Below are positions 42,336 to 54,010 of a stretch of DNA of 64,000 bases, piece by piece. The notes beneath the pieces were generated by a model. The model searched no databases. It worked only from the letters and a program-made list of their open reading frames with translations, and was not told the origin of the DNA. Source of the stretch: Diphasiastrum complanatum (taxonomy: Eukaryota; Streptophyta; Lycopodiopsida; Lycopodiales; Lycopodiaceae); the NCBI GenBank assembly GCA_029204225.1, contig CM055104.1, positions 22,257,952 through 22,321,951 on the forward strand, read 5' to 3'. Both the position numbers and the translations under genes were made by a program. Position 1 is the stretch's first letter, and each line of letters starts with the position of its first letter.

Positions 42336-42720
42336 TTACAATTTTGCAAAAATAAGCTTCAATATTAGCCCGATGTTTTGTGTGAAAATATCGGCTAACA
42401 TTTTGCTTATTGATAGCAGATCTATAAAAAATTTAGGTACATATGGAACATTAGATAGTAACTTGAATTGATTATTCCAGAAGCTCAAACTTATAGTGCC
42501 TTTACCTTCGATAGTATGTGTATTATTGTCACCAAGATGAATGAATTTCTTCGCTTTCAATATCCTATAATCTCAAGTATCATTATTGGTGCATTTGAAA
42601 TACTTACAAAATCATCTTCTTCTTCAAATGTGAATTCAATAATTGCTCTTGACTCTGTGTCAGCTTTTGATTTGATACGAATTGTTTCAAGCTTTTCTTC
42701 TTTTGACGTTTAGTGCCTTT
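42336..42720 (-). pseudogene. Ty1/copia protease to GAG-pre-integrase fragment
   Basis: Read on the minus strand, the motif FIHLGDNNTHTIEGKGTISL (about 42545-42485), followed by LSNVPYVPKFFIDLLSISKM, is the copia region after the protease active site (GDN...I.GKGTI...L.NVLYVP...NLLSVSKL). It then reads MLADIF, a motif of RNase H, which suggests a chimeric junction at about 42390. Only about 60 codons are recognisable. A related plus-strand sequence (FVHLGNDSTH) is present at about 61620. Confidence 0.75.
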
Positions 42721-42849
42721 GTCTACAAATAGAGCATGCAATACTAAATTCGAAGAGGCTATCAGCACTTTTTCGATGGTCTTCCTATAGCAACATAGAG
42801 ATTACTCTAGAAAGAGTTAATTCTGAGTGTGTTGTTATGATCATCACCC

Positions 42850-44761
42850 AGTTCTCGTATGTAGGTGGCCGACTTGATATCATTGTCATGATTACATCTT
42901 GATCATCGATAGTTGATCCAACAACTACCATCTATTGCAAGAGTTGTTGCTAATGCCTCAGTCCATCACACTATATCTGTTTGCGAATCATAATGACCAC
43001 CCTTGATTTGCTTGGGATGATCAATACTGTGATCAATAATAGATGAATCGTCATCAGCTTTAGGAGCGATAGGTTTCACCACTCATGTGGTTGGATCCAC
43101 TTTCACTGCCTACTCTCTATTCTCAAAGGTGAGTTTTCCGGTACCCTAGTTGTGAACCACTTGCGTGACTCTCAACCAAGGTCTTTCCAGTAAGTCTCGA
43201 TAGCTGAAAGGAGACTCTTTAAATTTCCATGACCACAAAAGTGATCACAAATTGCACTCCCGCTATCTTTATTAGTATGTCCTCAACTACACCTTTAGGT
43301 CGTACGCAATATTGATCAACTAGTTTGAAAGCAAACTTCGCCAGTTTGAGCCCTTGTAGACCCCATTTCTGATATGAAGTAGTGAGATTAGATTTACATC
43401 GGATCCTCATGCTTGATTGGAAGAGCAATGTTGTGTTGTTCACTCTTCCATGCTGTTCCAATGTGGAGGACATTGCTTGTCTCCTCGTACCCAACATAGT
43501 ACAAGGATTCTCTTGCTATTGTTTCAAGTTCTATATTCAACCAATCTGCCAGAATGCTCTTGGCTTATGGTGCGATCCGCAAGAACTCTCCAATTTATAC
43601 GTTCATTCTGTTGAATAGAATATGTGCGAGCAATTTTGTTCTTGGAATCTCAGGTTCTACCATTTGGATCTATCATTCAAGTTCGATCTCTGTGGCAAAC
43701 TGACTAGGGATGTTGGAATTTCTTGAGTTGGAGGTACTGCAGTTTGGCCTTAGCTTGTACTGCTTCCTCCACTTGCGCTTTTTTATCCAATGGCGGACCC
43801 TTTGATATTGTTGTCCTACTTCCTTGGAATTTGGATATGGTTCTATCATAGAAGGTTGCTCTTCTGCCATTGATAACGATGGTGGTGGGGATGATGCCAC
43901 TTCCTTTCACTTACGTATAGGAACGTGGAGAGTTTTATGATTCTGTGGGTACCTCCCATGAGTGGCCATTGATTGAATTATGATCAAGTTTAAGGGCATG
44001 CTCACTCTAGGTCTCAATGGAAATTCTTGTAATAGTGTCCATACCTGCATTTTTGGCAGAAGGGTGTATACATGCCCTTGTGAGGACATTTTTCAATTAT
44101 GTGTCCTTTCTCTCATCCATAGCAACTGTAAATTTGTCCACCTTGCCACTGAGGTTGTGTAGCATATGTCACAAAATACTCATTGATGGCTGGATCAACG
44201 AATGGCTCATCGAAGCCAAACCATTGTTCTGCTCAAGCTGGGGCGATGCATTGTGTTCTACTTTTGTCAAGTTCACATGGGCCATTTGATTGTTGCCGGG
44301 CTCTGGTGGTGTTGGTAATGCCATGTGTTGCTGATTCATTGGAACTCCAAATCATGGCACCGCATTTGGGACCCCTTGATGATAAGAATAAGAGGTCTGG
44401 TATTGTGTCTTCTTTTGTTGCATGATCTTGGTTGTTAAATGGACATAACACAATTTCGTGTGAGGATGCATTACACAAATGGAAAGACCAATGTGTCAAC
44501 TTGAGATTTTGCTTCAAGACCAGACACTCATTGACAGTATGGTTCTGAGTACACTTTGGACACCATACATTCTCTCTTCTTGGGTATGATGATGATGCAA
44601 CAGCTCCTTGCAAGGCCTTCGGTTTTTTGGTCAAACTGAGTTGCAAGTTGTTCCATTTGTTGTTTGTGTAATTTTGTAATTTTCTCCATCAGTAGATCAT
44701 TGGAAAGATTGGAAGCATTGGAAGTAGATGCAACCGAAGGAGTGGGATGGTGGGATGACAT
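42850..44761 (-). pseudogene. Ty3/gypsy gag and protease fragment
   Basis: From the ATG at 44761 the minus strand encodes a Gag linker (KLHKQQMEQLATQFDQK) and a Cys/His motif NVWCPKCTQNHTVNEC at about 44565-44518, like NVWCSICAGNHTMNEC in E2. A second motif CNASSHEIVLCPF follows at about 44470. Around 44140-44030 further zinc-knuckle-like sequences follow (CYG-ERGHIIEKCPHKG). The protease region LVDQYCVRPKGVVEDILIKI lies at about 43325-43265, though the DTGA active site itself is not found. The stretch near 42990 (GGHYDSQTDIV) matches the protease-RT linker of E1. Many stops and frame changes. It is of the same family as E1 and E2, without RT. Confidence 0.75.
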
Positions 44762-44935
44762 ATAATTGTTGTTTGTCTCATCATCGGAGCCACCATCTTC
44801 TTCCTTGAAGTTGTGAGATTTTACTTGAGAGACAATAGGATTGAACTTTTCTTAGTTGCTAATTTAGGTGCTTACTAACTCTGCCTTAACCCTACCTTTA
44901 ATATTTCCAAGCACATACATTCATCATGATTGAGA

Positions 44936-44991
44936 GTGAAAAGAGAGAGAGAAGAAGAGAAAGAGAGAGAGAGATAAAGAGAGAGAGGTGA
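44936..44991 (+). repeat. Imperfect GA-rich microsatellite
   Basis: Interrupted GA repeats, probably an old relative of the pure GA/CT arrays elsewhere. Confidence 0.8.
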
Positions 44992-44999
44992 AATGGAGG

Positions 45000-46040
45000 T
45001 TAGCTGGTTTGTAACAGAAAAAAAAATCAATAACATTAATATCATATAATGTAAATCATGTGAGTCTTAAATCAAACTAATGTATTCATCGAAAACGTTT
45101 ATAAATAATTGTGGTTCTATACTAACAATAGTATGAGAAAAAGAAAAAAGTCATATACTTTCTTATATATCCACGAGGAAAAGTGTAGTGTATTCTACAT
45201 GCTTAATAGTTTTGTAACATAAAATGCTTCTCGTGAACTATGGAAGAGTATATTTCTATTTTCTAGAATGTTATGAATTTGTCAAATTTGTAGTCTTAAT
45301 GTATTTTTTTACAAAATTGCTAGCTAAATTAGATTGAAAAAAGTGAAGTGAAAAATCATTTGTTTGATAGCAATATTGTAATGAGAAACTTTGAAAATGC
45401 CATTTTATAAGTATCTTATGAGAGCTTCATTGATATGTCTATTGGATTTGATAGAGCTATTTAAAGCGTAATGGCTACTTGATGATGAATGCTTTTGCCC
45501 CACAACAAAGAAATTCAATAGCTTACAGTGTGATGTGAGAATTAATGCACATAAATTTCACGATAGAAAACTCCATATTGCATGTGCTTCCCTCGAGTTC
45601 ATATCAATGTCATGTACAACATGATAAGTAGTCAACTATTATGATGTCTAAATATGTACATTGGCTTTAAAATGTGGTCCCTATATTCATATTTTATTAA
45701 AATCAAAGTGGTTTCATGATATTTAAGAGTCTCCACAAGGGACAGAGATGATGTAAGTGGGTTTTCTTGTTGAGAAGACGTACACTTTTTTAATGGATGA
45801 TTTTTTTATGTTGTCAAATTATAATAAAGGACACTAATTATTCTAATCCTTTAATAAGTACAAAATAAACAATTGTTAATTTCACTCCAATTGAATAAGA
45901 GCATTTATTTTAGTGAAACTATTGGTTTTTCGTGAAATAGAAAAAAATATGATTAAAATATTAACATAATAAGTATAACATACACAAAACATCTTCTAAT
46001 TCTACATAATCAATCATTCAATCATTACTTGGTGCGGATT
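45000..46040. other. AT-rich, no recognisable gene
   Basis: About 1 kb of AT-rich DNA without coding frames or recognisable repeats. Confidence 0.5.
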
Positions 46041-46049
46041 TCCTACATG

Positions 46050-46560
46050 ATGATATGCAAGAAATGCTACGGATTGCATGTGAAAATGTCCAGTGTGTCC
46101 AGGAGGATAGGGACCCGCATTATGCAAATTTGAAAATATCACCACGAGACTTTCAAGTGGGGGATTGGGTATATTTGAAAATCCCAAAGGATTATAGTGT
46201 AATGCGTACTAGCAAGCATTATAAATTGTCCCATAAATATAGAGGACCGTATTAGATCTTGAAAAAGATCGGATCCTTAGCTTACTAGTTGGACCTCCCG
46301 GAAGGAACTCAAGTGCACCCGATTTTTCACGTAAGCCGACTCAAGAAGAGTCTACGTGAAGGTGAGCATCTTGGTTCTGGAGACCAATTGGGCCTGTTGA
46401 ATGAATCATCGGGTGTGTCTCAACTTGAGCCCAAAAAGATCTTGGATACAAGAACTAAACGATTGAGGAATCATATAGTTACCAAGCATCTGGTTCGATG
46501 GAAGGGACACACAGATGATGAGGATTCTTGAGAACCCCACGACTGGTCTCAAGTAGCGTG
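46050..46560 (+). pseudogene. Chromovirus (Ty3/gypsy) integrase C-terminus and chromodomain
   Basis: Frames from 46055 encode RDPHYANLKISPRDFQVGDW and VYLKIPKDYSVM, then KLSHKYRGPY-ILKKIGSLAY, VHPIFHVSRLKKSL and the chromodomain. The latter is EPKKILDTRTKRL, HLVRWKGHTDDEDS then a TGA where Trp stands in the canonical DSWEP. The order GPF..HPVFHVS..chromodomain is that of chromoviruses. The fragment starts abruptly at about 46050 and lacks the catalytic core. Three stops (46253, 46287 and 46529, the last a TGG-to-TGA type) inactivate it. Confidence 0.85.
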
Positions 46561-46564
46561 TCCA

Positions 46565-47160
46565 TGCTAGAGATCAATAGATCAACAACCCGTCAGTTAA
46601 TTGTGACTATAAGGGAATTGGGGCCCTTATGTGTATAAGGTCATAATTAATGGTTGTAGGCCTAAACTCTTGATGGTGGATTTATATGGGTCTATCAGTG
46701 AGTCATTGAGAAACTAGATGACGTGGCCCAAATAGGTTGCTGAGGTGTCCGGTGAGGTGTCACAGTGCACTACTAGTGGTGCATGGGCCTTGGAGGGTAT
46801 AAGTATACCTATTGGGCTCTCACTAGTGTATGCTTGATTGCATGATTGGGTAGCTACATGCTACTAGAGTGATTCCTCATTCCTCATTGAGATTGATCCA
46901 TAGCTTGGGGGCTAGATCCGTTCGATCTAGGTTTGGTTGGGTTGGTTTGTCCACCATCCGTTCCCTTGTTGGTTGCTTGTATTGCATGTTTAGATAGTAT
47001 TCTATGTGTAGGACTTTATATCCCCTACCCCCAAAAAGTGTGGAAACTCAAGAGCTCCCACCACAAGAGCCCACAACGCCGACTCTCCTTGAAGATCAGG
47101 AGGATAGTACAGCTGATCTACAATTAGCACTAGCACTCTCACTGTCAGAGTGGAAAATAT
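46565..47160 (+). other. Possible LTR or 3' region of the chromovirus fragment
   Basis: Follows the chromodomain directly and contains a TATA-like GGTATAAGTATACC (46797-46810), so it may be the remains of an LTR. Neither a TG...CA border nor a second copy is present in the window. Confidence 0.35.
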
Positions 47161-47164
47161 CAGC

Positions 47165-47720
47165 AGCTAAAATGATGAGTTAGAGATTATGTCAGAACGC
47201 CTTGAGGTCATTCACTTAGAACCCAAAGCAGGAGGATCATACATAATACGAAGATGAAGATACGTTCTCCAATAATGATGATGTAGTGTTAGAAAAAGAA
47301 TATGAAGTGGATCTGAATACCTCCATGGGAGAGGATGACCTCGCAACTACCTCCAATGAGGGGGGTATAATCGAACACAAAATGGCATTGATCAACAATA
47401 TCAGAGGGAGAGGGTCTTATGGGGGAGAGACTGGAGAGAGCTTAGCTGAAATTAACAATACCCATAAGATTGAAGAGAATTTACAAGAGTTTGTTCCTAC
47501 ACCTACCCCACCTACGGTAAGGAGGGCCACTTTGCCCATCATTGTCCTTGATGATATTGAAAGGATACCAATGATAATAGGCTCCCTACCTCAGTTTCAC
47601 GGAGGCACTAATGAAGATGCCCATAGACATATCCAAGAATTTGACACACTGATGGTCATGAATACCGTCATAAATCCAGTGCATAGAATGTTGTTGTTTT
47701 CCACGATACAATGTCGATAA
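47165..47720 (+). pseudogene. Retrotransposon Gag N-terminal fragment
   Basis: The frame 47286-47720 (144 codons), with a related stretch upstream, is acidic at the start. It ends with PQFHGGTNEDAHRHIQEFDTLM, the conserved entry to gypsy Gag capsid (PxFxGxxxEDAxxHL). It stops at 47718-47720, before the rest of the capsid. Together with the chromovirus tail upstream it may be part of the next element in the same direction, but no primer site was found between them. Confidence 0.6.
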
Positions 47721-47724
47721 CTTG

Positions 47725-48009
47725 ATGTTCACTCTGACCATGATACAACAAGAACCAAGAGATTCGGTACGCCTATACCCTTGAGACAAACCAAGAGGAT
47801 TATACTTCGAAGGAAACATGTCAAGACCCGATTATTCCTTAGGATTATACAAACTAAGATTCAAGCATGCAATCTTGCAAAGAAAGTAGCTTTCGGTACA
47901 TGAAGAATATCATTACTTGGTAAGGCCTAAAGATTTATTGTCAAGAAAGAGTGGGTGTATTTGTGCAATGTGGTAAAGGGCACCCTGCTTTTTGTTTTGG
48001 GATACAATG
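47725..48009. other. Short non-coding stretch
   Basis: Between the gag fragment and the right copy of the dispersed repeat. Nothing recognised. Confidence 0.4.
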
Positions 48010-48839
48010 AGCTTGATCTTATACTAGCATTTACAATCAACCGTCAACTAGAATCAGAATATTTTCACTATAAAGGAAATAATGTCAACATTGCACATGG
48101 TTTCCCTGGTTGTTCTAAGCGACGTAGCAAAAGGAGTTAGAAGAGACAGCATGTTGCCAGCACACCCCCAGAGGCAAATGGTAGAGTCCATTGGAAAAGC
48201 AGTGTTGCAGGCAATTCGAGTAGCCGTTTTGACTCAATACCTCTGGATACTAATATCTGAACTATCTCCATGGATCCACGAGACTGCTGCTTGCTCCATC
48301 TTCCATGGATTTAGTCTGCCGAATCAACCAGTATCAGCACTTTGTTGTTGGTCAGGCTTATTGCAGGGATAGTTGCCTTTCAATGGCCCATGATTTCTGA
48401 TCACAGAACTCTGACTAAGAGATACAAGCAGCCCGACTCAGAGCAGAACCTCCAAGAGAATTGAGAGAGACCTGCGCTCTGATCGATCCATCCTGTCCAT
48501 GGAGCGCGCCTCATCTAATGTAACTGCCTTTGCTGGATCTGCGATATTGTGTCCTATTCTATGGAGGGCACCTCCTGTACTGCTACCTGCCCACGTCCAA
48601 ACCTGCGCTGGATCTGTAAATCCATTTTTAAGTTGCATGGAAGGTGCTGCCTTCTGAAAATCATAATTGATTCATGCAGTTGTAAATGAAGTTTTAAACT
48701 TGCGTGGACGTGTTGTCTACCCCAGCACCTCCTGTCATTGTGGTTGGTAATGCTCTCTTAAAAAATTGGACTTAACGAGTTTCAGACTGCCTCACATGCG
48801 ATCTTGTTTTATGTAGACTTAGAACACAAAAGTAAGATC
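48010..48839 (-). repeat. ~830-bp dispersed repeat, right copy (minus orientation)
   Basis: Inverted copy of 38766-39600. The outer end (on the minus strand) is AGTGGATCTTACTTTTGTG, the inner end GATCAAGCTC. Homology stops abruptly at both ends and differs beyond. This places the two outer ends at 38766 and 48839 like long terminal inverted repeats, or two independent insertions. Confidence 0.85.
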
Positions 48840-48844
48840 CACTA

Positions 48845-50403
48845 AAAAAAAAATTTCAATTTGGAGTTATGTAGAGATAGATATGTGCATCTAAAGTTAC
48901 CCTTGTCAAAGTATTGAAAATTATTGAAAGGTGCTAAAAAGTTTTATCTCTTTTGGAGGTGTTTTTTACAATCCTTTCATTGGCTATTTACTTTCACAAA
49001 TCCTTTATGACCATGGAAATATGTTTATTTAAAAAACAAAATTTGGAGTCCTATAGAGATATATACATGCATGTAAAGTTACCCATATGAACTGCTAAAA
49101 AGTGCTAAAAATTGAAGTTTTCTGGGGGCAAATTGCCATCAATTGATAGGAAAAAAATTGAAGTCTTTCAATAAAACAATGAATAGTCAAGTCTAGTTTC
49201 ACATACAAGTGAAAGATTGAAATTTCAATCATTTGATGGCATGTTATGTCTCATCAAGTGACCAAGGGTTGTGCACACGCGCACAAAAATGTACTGAAAA
49301 CAACTCTAGTGTTAATTCCAAGAAGAAAATAATATTCCAACATCCACAATTGCTCTAGATTTCAAAATTGTGACATTGTAGGAAAGACTTTCCTTTTAAG
49401 ATGTAAAATTTCTTTTGCTAGTACATGGTTTGGCTCCATGACTTTTCGCACGTTATTCCTCTTCCTTTTGTTGGTGGTTGTGGTAGTTGGTTGCTCTAAC
49501 GGAATTTCGTGATCTGTCTTAGTCAGAGATGGATCTCAAAATCTATCTTGCTCCATAACACTTTCCATCATGAAGAATTCAGACAATAACTCCAAGGTCT
49601 AAGTTGATTTATCAGCTTGAACGACCTTGCTAGCCAGCAACTGTTGCAGCTCTTGTACTTGTCTCTCCAATACCACTACTTGCTCATGATCACTGACTCT
49701 GGTACATGCAATATGTAGGCCATTTGCATCCTTGCATGTTGAATAAGTTTCCTCTTCATCTTCATAGCTTGACAAATTATCTACCTCAATGTGAAAAATG
49801 CAGCAAGAAAAACCCATTTGATCCTATAAATGATGGAGAAAGCACCTACTTAAGATCCCAACAAGATCTAGTCTAAATTACTAGTCAATGCATTAATTCC
49901 TAGCTTATCTTGGCTTGAACTCCATGAATTAGCTCCAAAACTCTTCACATGTGTGAATGTATGGCCTGCTATTGCCTATTTACTGTACCTGAAACTCCAA
50001 ACTCATTCAATGATCATAAAAAATCATATGCCAATAGCATTCATCAATCAAATCATAGACTAAAACTAGTCAAGAAGGAAAATCTGGATTTTGCTCATTA
50101 TTGGATGGAAATCCCATCACATATTTATACATGTAGAGCTCGAATCTCAGCATATTAGGGCTTCTATGCATTTATCATAACCTAACCCTAACATCTAATC
50201 TAAATATCCACTTGATCCACCCTAATTAGGGGTCAAGATCTCGAGATCCCAAAAAAATAAAAAACATGTTATTTTTGGGTCTTATTTTCTCACTATCCTA
50301 TCTAAGCACTCTTTGGCCTTATTTCAAAGGTGCCACTCCTATGCTAGGTTAAGAATAAGACTCACCCTATGTTATTTGACGTATGACAATCCACAACATG
50401 ACC
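48845..50403. other. No recognisable gene
   Basis: About 1.55 kb. A short minus-strand frame (49817-49599) with a heptad-like RQVQELQQLLASKVV could be a retroelement coiled-coil scrap. Two telomere-like CCCTAA words near 50190 are chance-sized. The last five bases before E2 are the ATAAT target duplication (50404-50408). Confidence 0.4.
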
Positions 50404-50408
50404 ATAAT

Positions 50409-50632
50409 TGTAGCGGGTATATTTCCTAGCCTATACTCAACCCAAGATTCAAGCACTCAAGCATCAAGGAGATGAAGTTGGTTGTCACGCGTAGGTTTGA
50501 TCTCATGAGAGCAATAGCATATCTCAGAATTCAGCATGTATGGAAGATACACATCTAACTCTAACATCCATTAACCCTAAGCATTAACACTACATCCATT
50601 AACCCTACGATCCACAATAAGATAGATGCATG

Positions 50633-50693
<61 letters not shown>

Positions 50694-51223
50694 ATATAAG
50701 AACATACAATCCCATTAATATTTAGATCCAACAATTAGCAAATATAACAAAAGCATGAGAGATGGAGGAAAAAGGATAGAGAGCAAGGACATTCATAAGT
50801 CCATTCCATAAGAGAGCCAATCTACTTATATTAAAATGAAGATTTGAACATGAGGAGCAACTCGAGTTTGCCCCTATTTATAGTGGAGCAGAGGACCTTG
50901 GCCTCAAAATCCTATTGGCCCATTTCTACCTCCCTAACTATTCAAATTTTAAAAAGAGTGGAAACCCATTCAAAATTGGAGGGAACCAATTTGAATTTGA
51001 ATTTGAATCAATTTTGGTGGGAGTCCCAACTTTATTCACTAACTTGACATTTAAGCCTGCAACATTAAAAGTCCCGCAAAAAGGCCTAAAGTCCTTTTAT
51101 TGGCTTTCTAATTATCAAATAACTATGTAATCATCGGGTTGGACTTACACATGTAGGGTGCCAAATCCCTCTCGCTTATTAACTAGGGTTAGGGTTGCGT
51201 CGATATCTGCAAACCCTCCAACA
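50409..51223 (-). repeat. 3' LTR of element E2
   Basis: 815 bases. On the minus strand it runs TGTTGGAGGGTTTGCAG...TACCCGCTACA. Contains a CT/GA microsatellite (50634-50690) and, on the minus strand, a TATA-like CTATAAATAGGGGC at about 50884-50871. Confidence 0.9.
50634..50690 (+). repeat. (CT)n microsatellite in the E2 3' LTR
   Basis: A CT run of about 57 bases. The matching position in the other LTR has about 65 bases. Confidence 0.95.
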
Positions 51224-51529
51224 GTATCCCCCACCAAAACTAGTGGCGATCCCACAACACCTGTGAGATGCAGTTATTGTGGGCTTTTATTTGCATCATG
51301 TCGAATCTTTATTAAATGATACTGCACCTTCTCCATGAAATCAAGTTGGGCAGTGTTGAAATCTATGTTGTGCGGCAAAAAACAATGATGGGCTCTGGCG
51401 ATCTACTTCGCATCGTACCTTGATAAGATGGTACTGCACATTTTCCATGAATTCTAGGTGCTCCGTATTGAAGTCATGTTTATGTGAAAAAAAACACTTA
51501 TTTGCTCCGGCAAGCCAATTAGAAGTGGT

Positions 51530-53515
51530 CTAGGCTAAAAATCTTGATTCCCAAGAACCTCCCAACATTGCAGCACGATAATATATTCTGGCGATTGGCA
51601 GCTGGTCTTGGACTTTATCAGATGCCATGGCAACATTTGGATTGAATGCCAAAGAAGGTAGGCAATTGTCCCATCTGGTAGCAGTGGATGCCAACTTGGA
51701 AAAATCATTAGTGAATATTGCCGATTGTCGCACATTTTCTAGCGAATTTTGGTACTCAATACCATAAAACTGAAGTACGTTGTTGAAATCAACGAAAATG
51801 TCCCAATTGAATGTCTACTAAATGATTGGCCAGTTTGGGGAATGGATACTAATTTTTTCCTTATGATTTCGTCCGGTGTGACTGGATGATCAGACACTTG
51901 GGTCTGCAGGTAAGAATCACGTTCAAGGGTGGTCGCATCCAATTCACCTTGAAGACGTTCGCGTTCAAGCTCGGCCAAATCCAATTGACCTACTAGTAGC
52001 AGCACCTATTGTTTAGCATCTTGCACAACCTTGTCCACTTGGTCTTGTGTGGTCGTCAATGCATCCTGAAGAGTTTTCACATAGCCTTCAAGAGCATCAG
52101 CTGCTTGTTGGGCTTTTTTTAGTTCAGTCTCATATTTTGTCTCATGTTGTTTGACAATCTTGAGCTCGCAATTCAGCTAGATAACCTTCTGGCTTATCAG
52201 TGTATTTTCAGTACCTAGTTCTGATATGCACTTATTCATGTCTGTCTTTTTATCGATCATGGTCTGGATCACTCGCGCAAGGTTTGAGACTAAATCTAAT
52301 GCGTTACCAGAATCCCTTTGGTTGTAGCAGCAACAACAGTAGCAACACTTGTGAGGATTGTGCTGGTTTGACTCTGATGTCTGGCTGGTTTTTCTTCTTC
52401 AAAAACATCTGTTCCTTCGAATCCTTCGGGCATCATGGTGTCGAACTGCTTCGGAGATGGAATAGTATGAGCGACCCTGATGGTGTCTGGTGCGACGTCG
52501 ACTTGATCTTGCTGATTGATCTGAAATGAGTCATTAAAAATAGTGGAGCTATCATGAAACTGTTCGAAACCTTTTCCAAGACTCTTGGGCATCTCAAAAA
52601 TTCATCGGGACCCAACAGGTCGGAATCATCGAACATATCCATAAATGTTTGGGTATTTGGTGAAATGACTCAGATTTGTGGGGGTGAGGCAGCTTGGGCA
52701 GCTATGATTGGAATGGTAGATCCAATGGTCACAAATTGACCCTATGAGGAAGAGGAGGCGAGGGAGGCATCAGTAGATTGGGGGATGGGTAGTTCAGTGT
52801 GAATAGCAACAGGGGGTGGAAGCGAAGTTGAAAATGTTTGCCTAGTGCGGTGTCGGGACGCGGAAGGCGAGTCAGGAATAACGACCTCGCTGCACACACG
52901 ACGACGACTATGAGAACTAGATGCTTGGTGTGAGGACTCAGCAGGTGTGTCTTCATACATAGATAGCACGGCATCAACAACAAACCCATGGATTTTATTC
53001 TCAAGGTAGGAGACAGAAAGGAGGGACAGAAGTGGGCCAACCACAAACTGTTGCTTGGTATTACTTTCAATGGCCCGCTTGAGGTCACCAAAGACTGTTT
53101 TGAACCAGTTATAGGTTCTAGTGACTGACTATCAAGCTTTAATTGGATTCTACTATGCGATGCAAAATCTGAGAAGAGATGTGCTCCTTCTTGAGGTTGC
53201 CAACCATCAAGAAGTTATTCAGTAGTTGTGCAGTGACATGGATAACAAGATCGCGGATGCATTCTAATAAGTAGCCATCATTTGTCCAGTACAGTTCATC
53301 AAAGGTGTCCATAAAAGGTTTTATGACACTCTTTGCATACTTATGATTGACGAGGGTTGTGTGCCAAAAGAGATGCCTATGGCTGCAAGGGCGGCCTCTG
53401 TCACATGCACCTTGTGTGTAGCGGTTTGGTAGGTGATATAGAATTTGTCTTTGGCCTCAGTCCAGGTGCTAAAGGTTCATAATTCTATCGAGTAGGATGA
53501 CGTGCACGTTGACAG
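51530..53515 (-). pseudogene. E2 extra ORF after integrase, 5'-truncated
   Basis: Same protein as the E1 extra ORF. On the minus strand: KVHVTEAALAAIG-type sequence at about 53420, NFLMVGNL, GPLLSLLSVSYLENKIHGF (about 53040), SSHQASSSHSRRR, SLGKGFEQFHDSS, FQINQQDQVDVAPDTIRV, YLQTQVSDHPVTPDEI (about 51920) and ATRWDNCLPSLAFNPN (about 51675). The frame is broken repeatedly by stops and shifts. The first ~70 residues are missing because integrase joins it directly at about 53515. It is useful as the reference for stops in the E1 copy. Confidence 0.75.
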
Positions 53516-53518
53516 ACA

Positions 53519-54010
53519 TCACATGACTGAAATTAATTTTCTGTATCTTTGTGAAGGGTAGGCCACCAGCATCCTGATTGTAAAAGTTTGCGAACAATGA
53601 GAGTCTGTTGAAAAATGTCCTCCGCCCATGCCATCATGAGAAAACATGATAAGTTTAGGTACTTCATGCGGCAAAACACATCTTCGTAAAATATCATCCA
53701 TTCCTCGACGATACAATTGTCCAGTAATCAATTGATAAGGTTGTGACTTATGAATTAATTGTCTCTTCTGTACTTTTGTCAAGGTATCATTGGGTTGGTC
53801 AAGCATAAGATATTCAGCAATATCTGTTGCCCACTTAGGTACTGCTTCGACATAAAATAATGCAGCATCTGGTAGTCCATCATCCACTTCGGTATTAACA
53901 AGCGCGGATTCAATCCTTGAAACATGGTCGGCTAGATAATGTTGTTTACCATTTCGAACCACAACGTGAAAATCAAATTCGGTCAATAGTAGTAACCATC
54001 TTGCAATACG
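53519..54010 (-). pseudogene. E2 RNase H tail and integrase N-terminus
   Basis: An open frame of 155 codons: TEFDFHVVVRNGKQHYLADH, VSRIESALVNTEVDDGLPDA, then QLIHKSQPYQLITGQLYRRG, VLPHEVPKLIMFSHDGMGGG and HFSTDSH. It corresponds closely to E1 28600-28960. It breaks off just after the His pair of the zinc finger, where the integrase core should begin. Upstream, at about 54010, gag sequence joins RNase H directly, so protease and RT were deleted. Confidence 0.85.

Noticed and set aside
38766-48839. Definite Mutator-type transposon
   Set aside because: No transposase and no target duplication could be found; the inverted pair alone does not prove it.
50170-50200. Telomere-like CCCTAA words
   Set aside because: Only two or three units, isolated; too short for an interstitial telomere.
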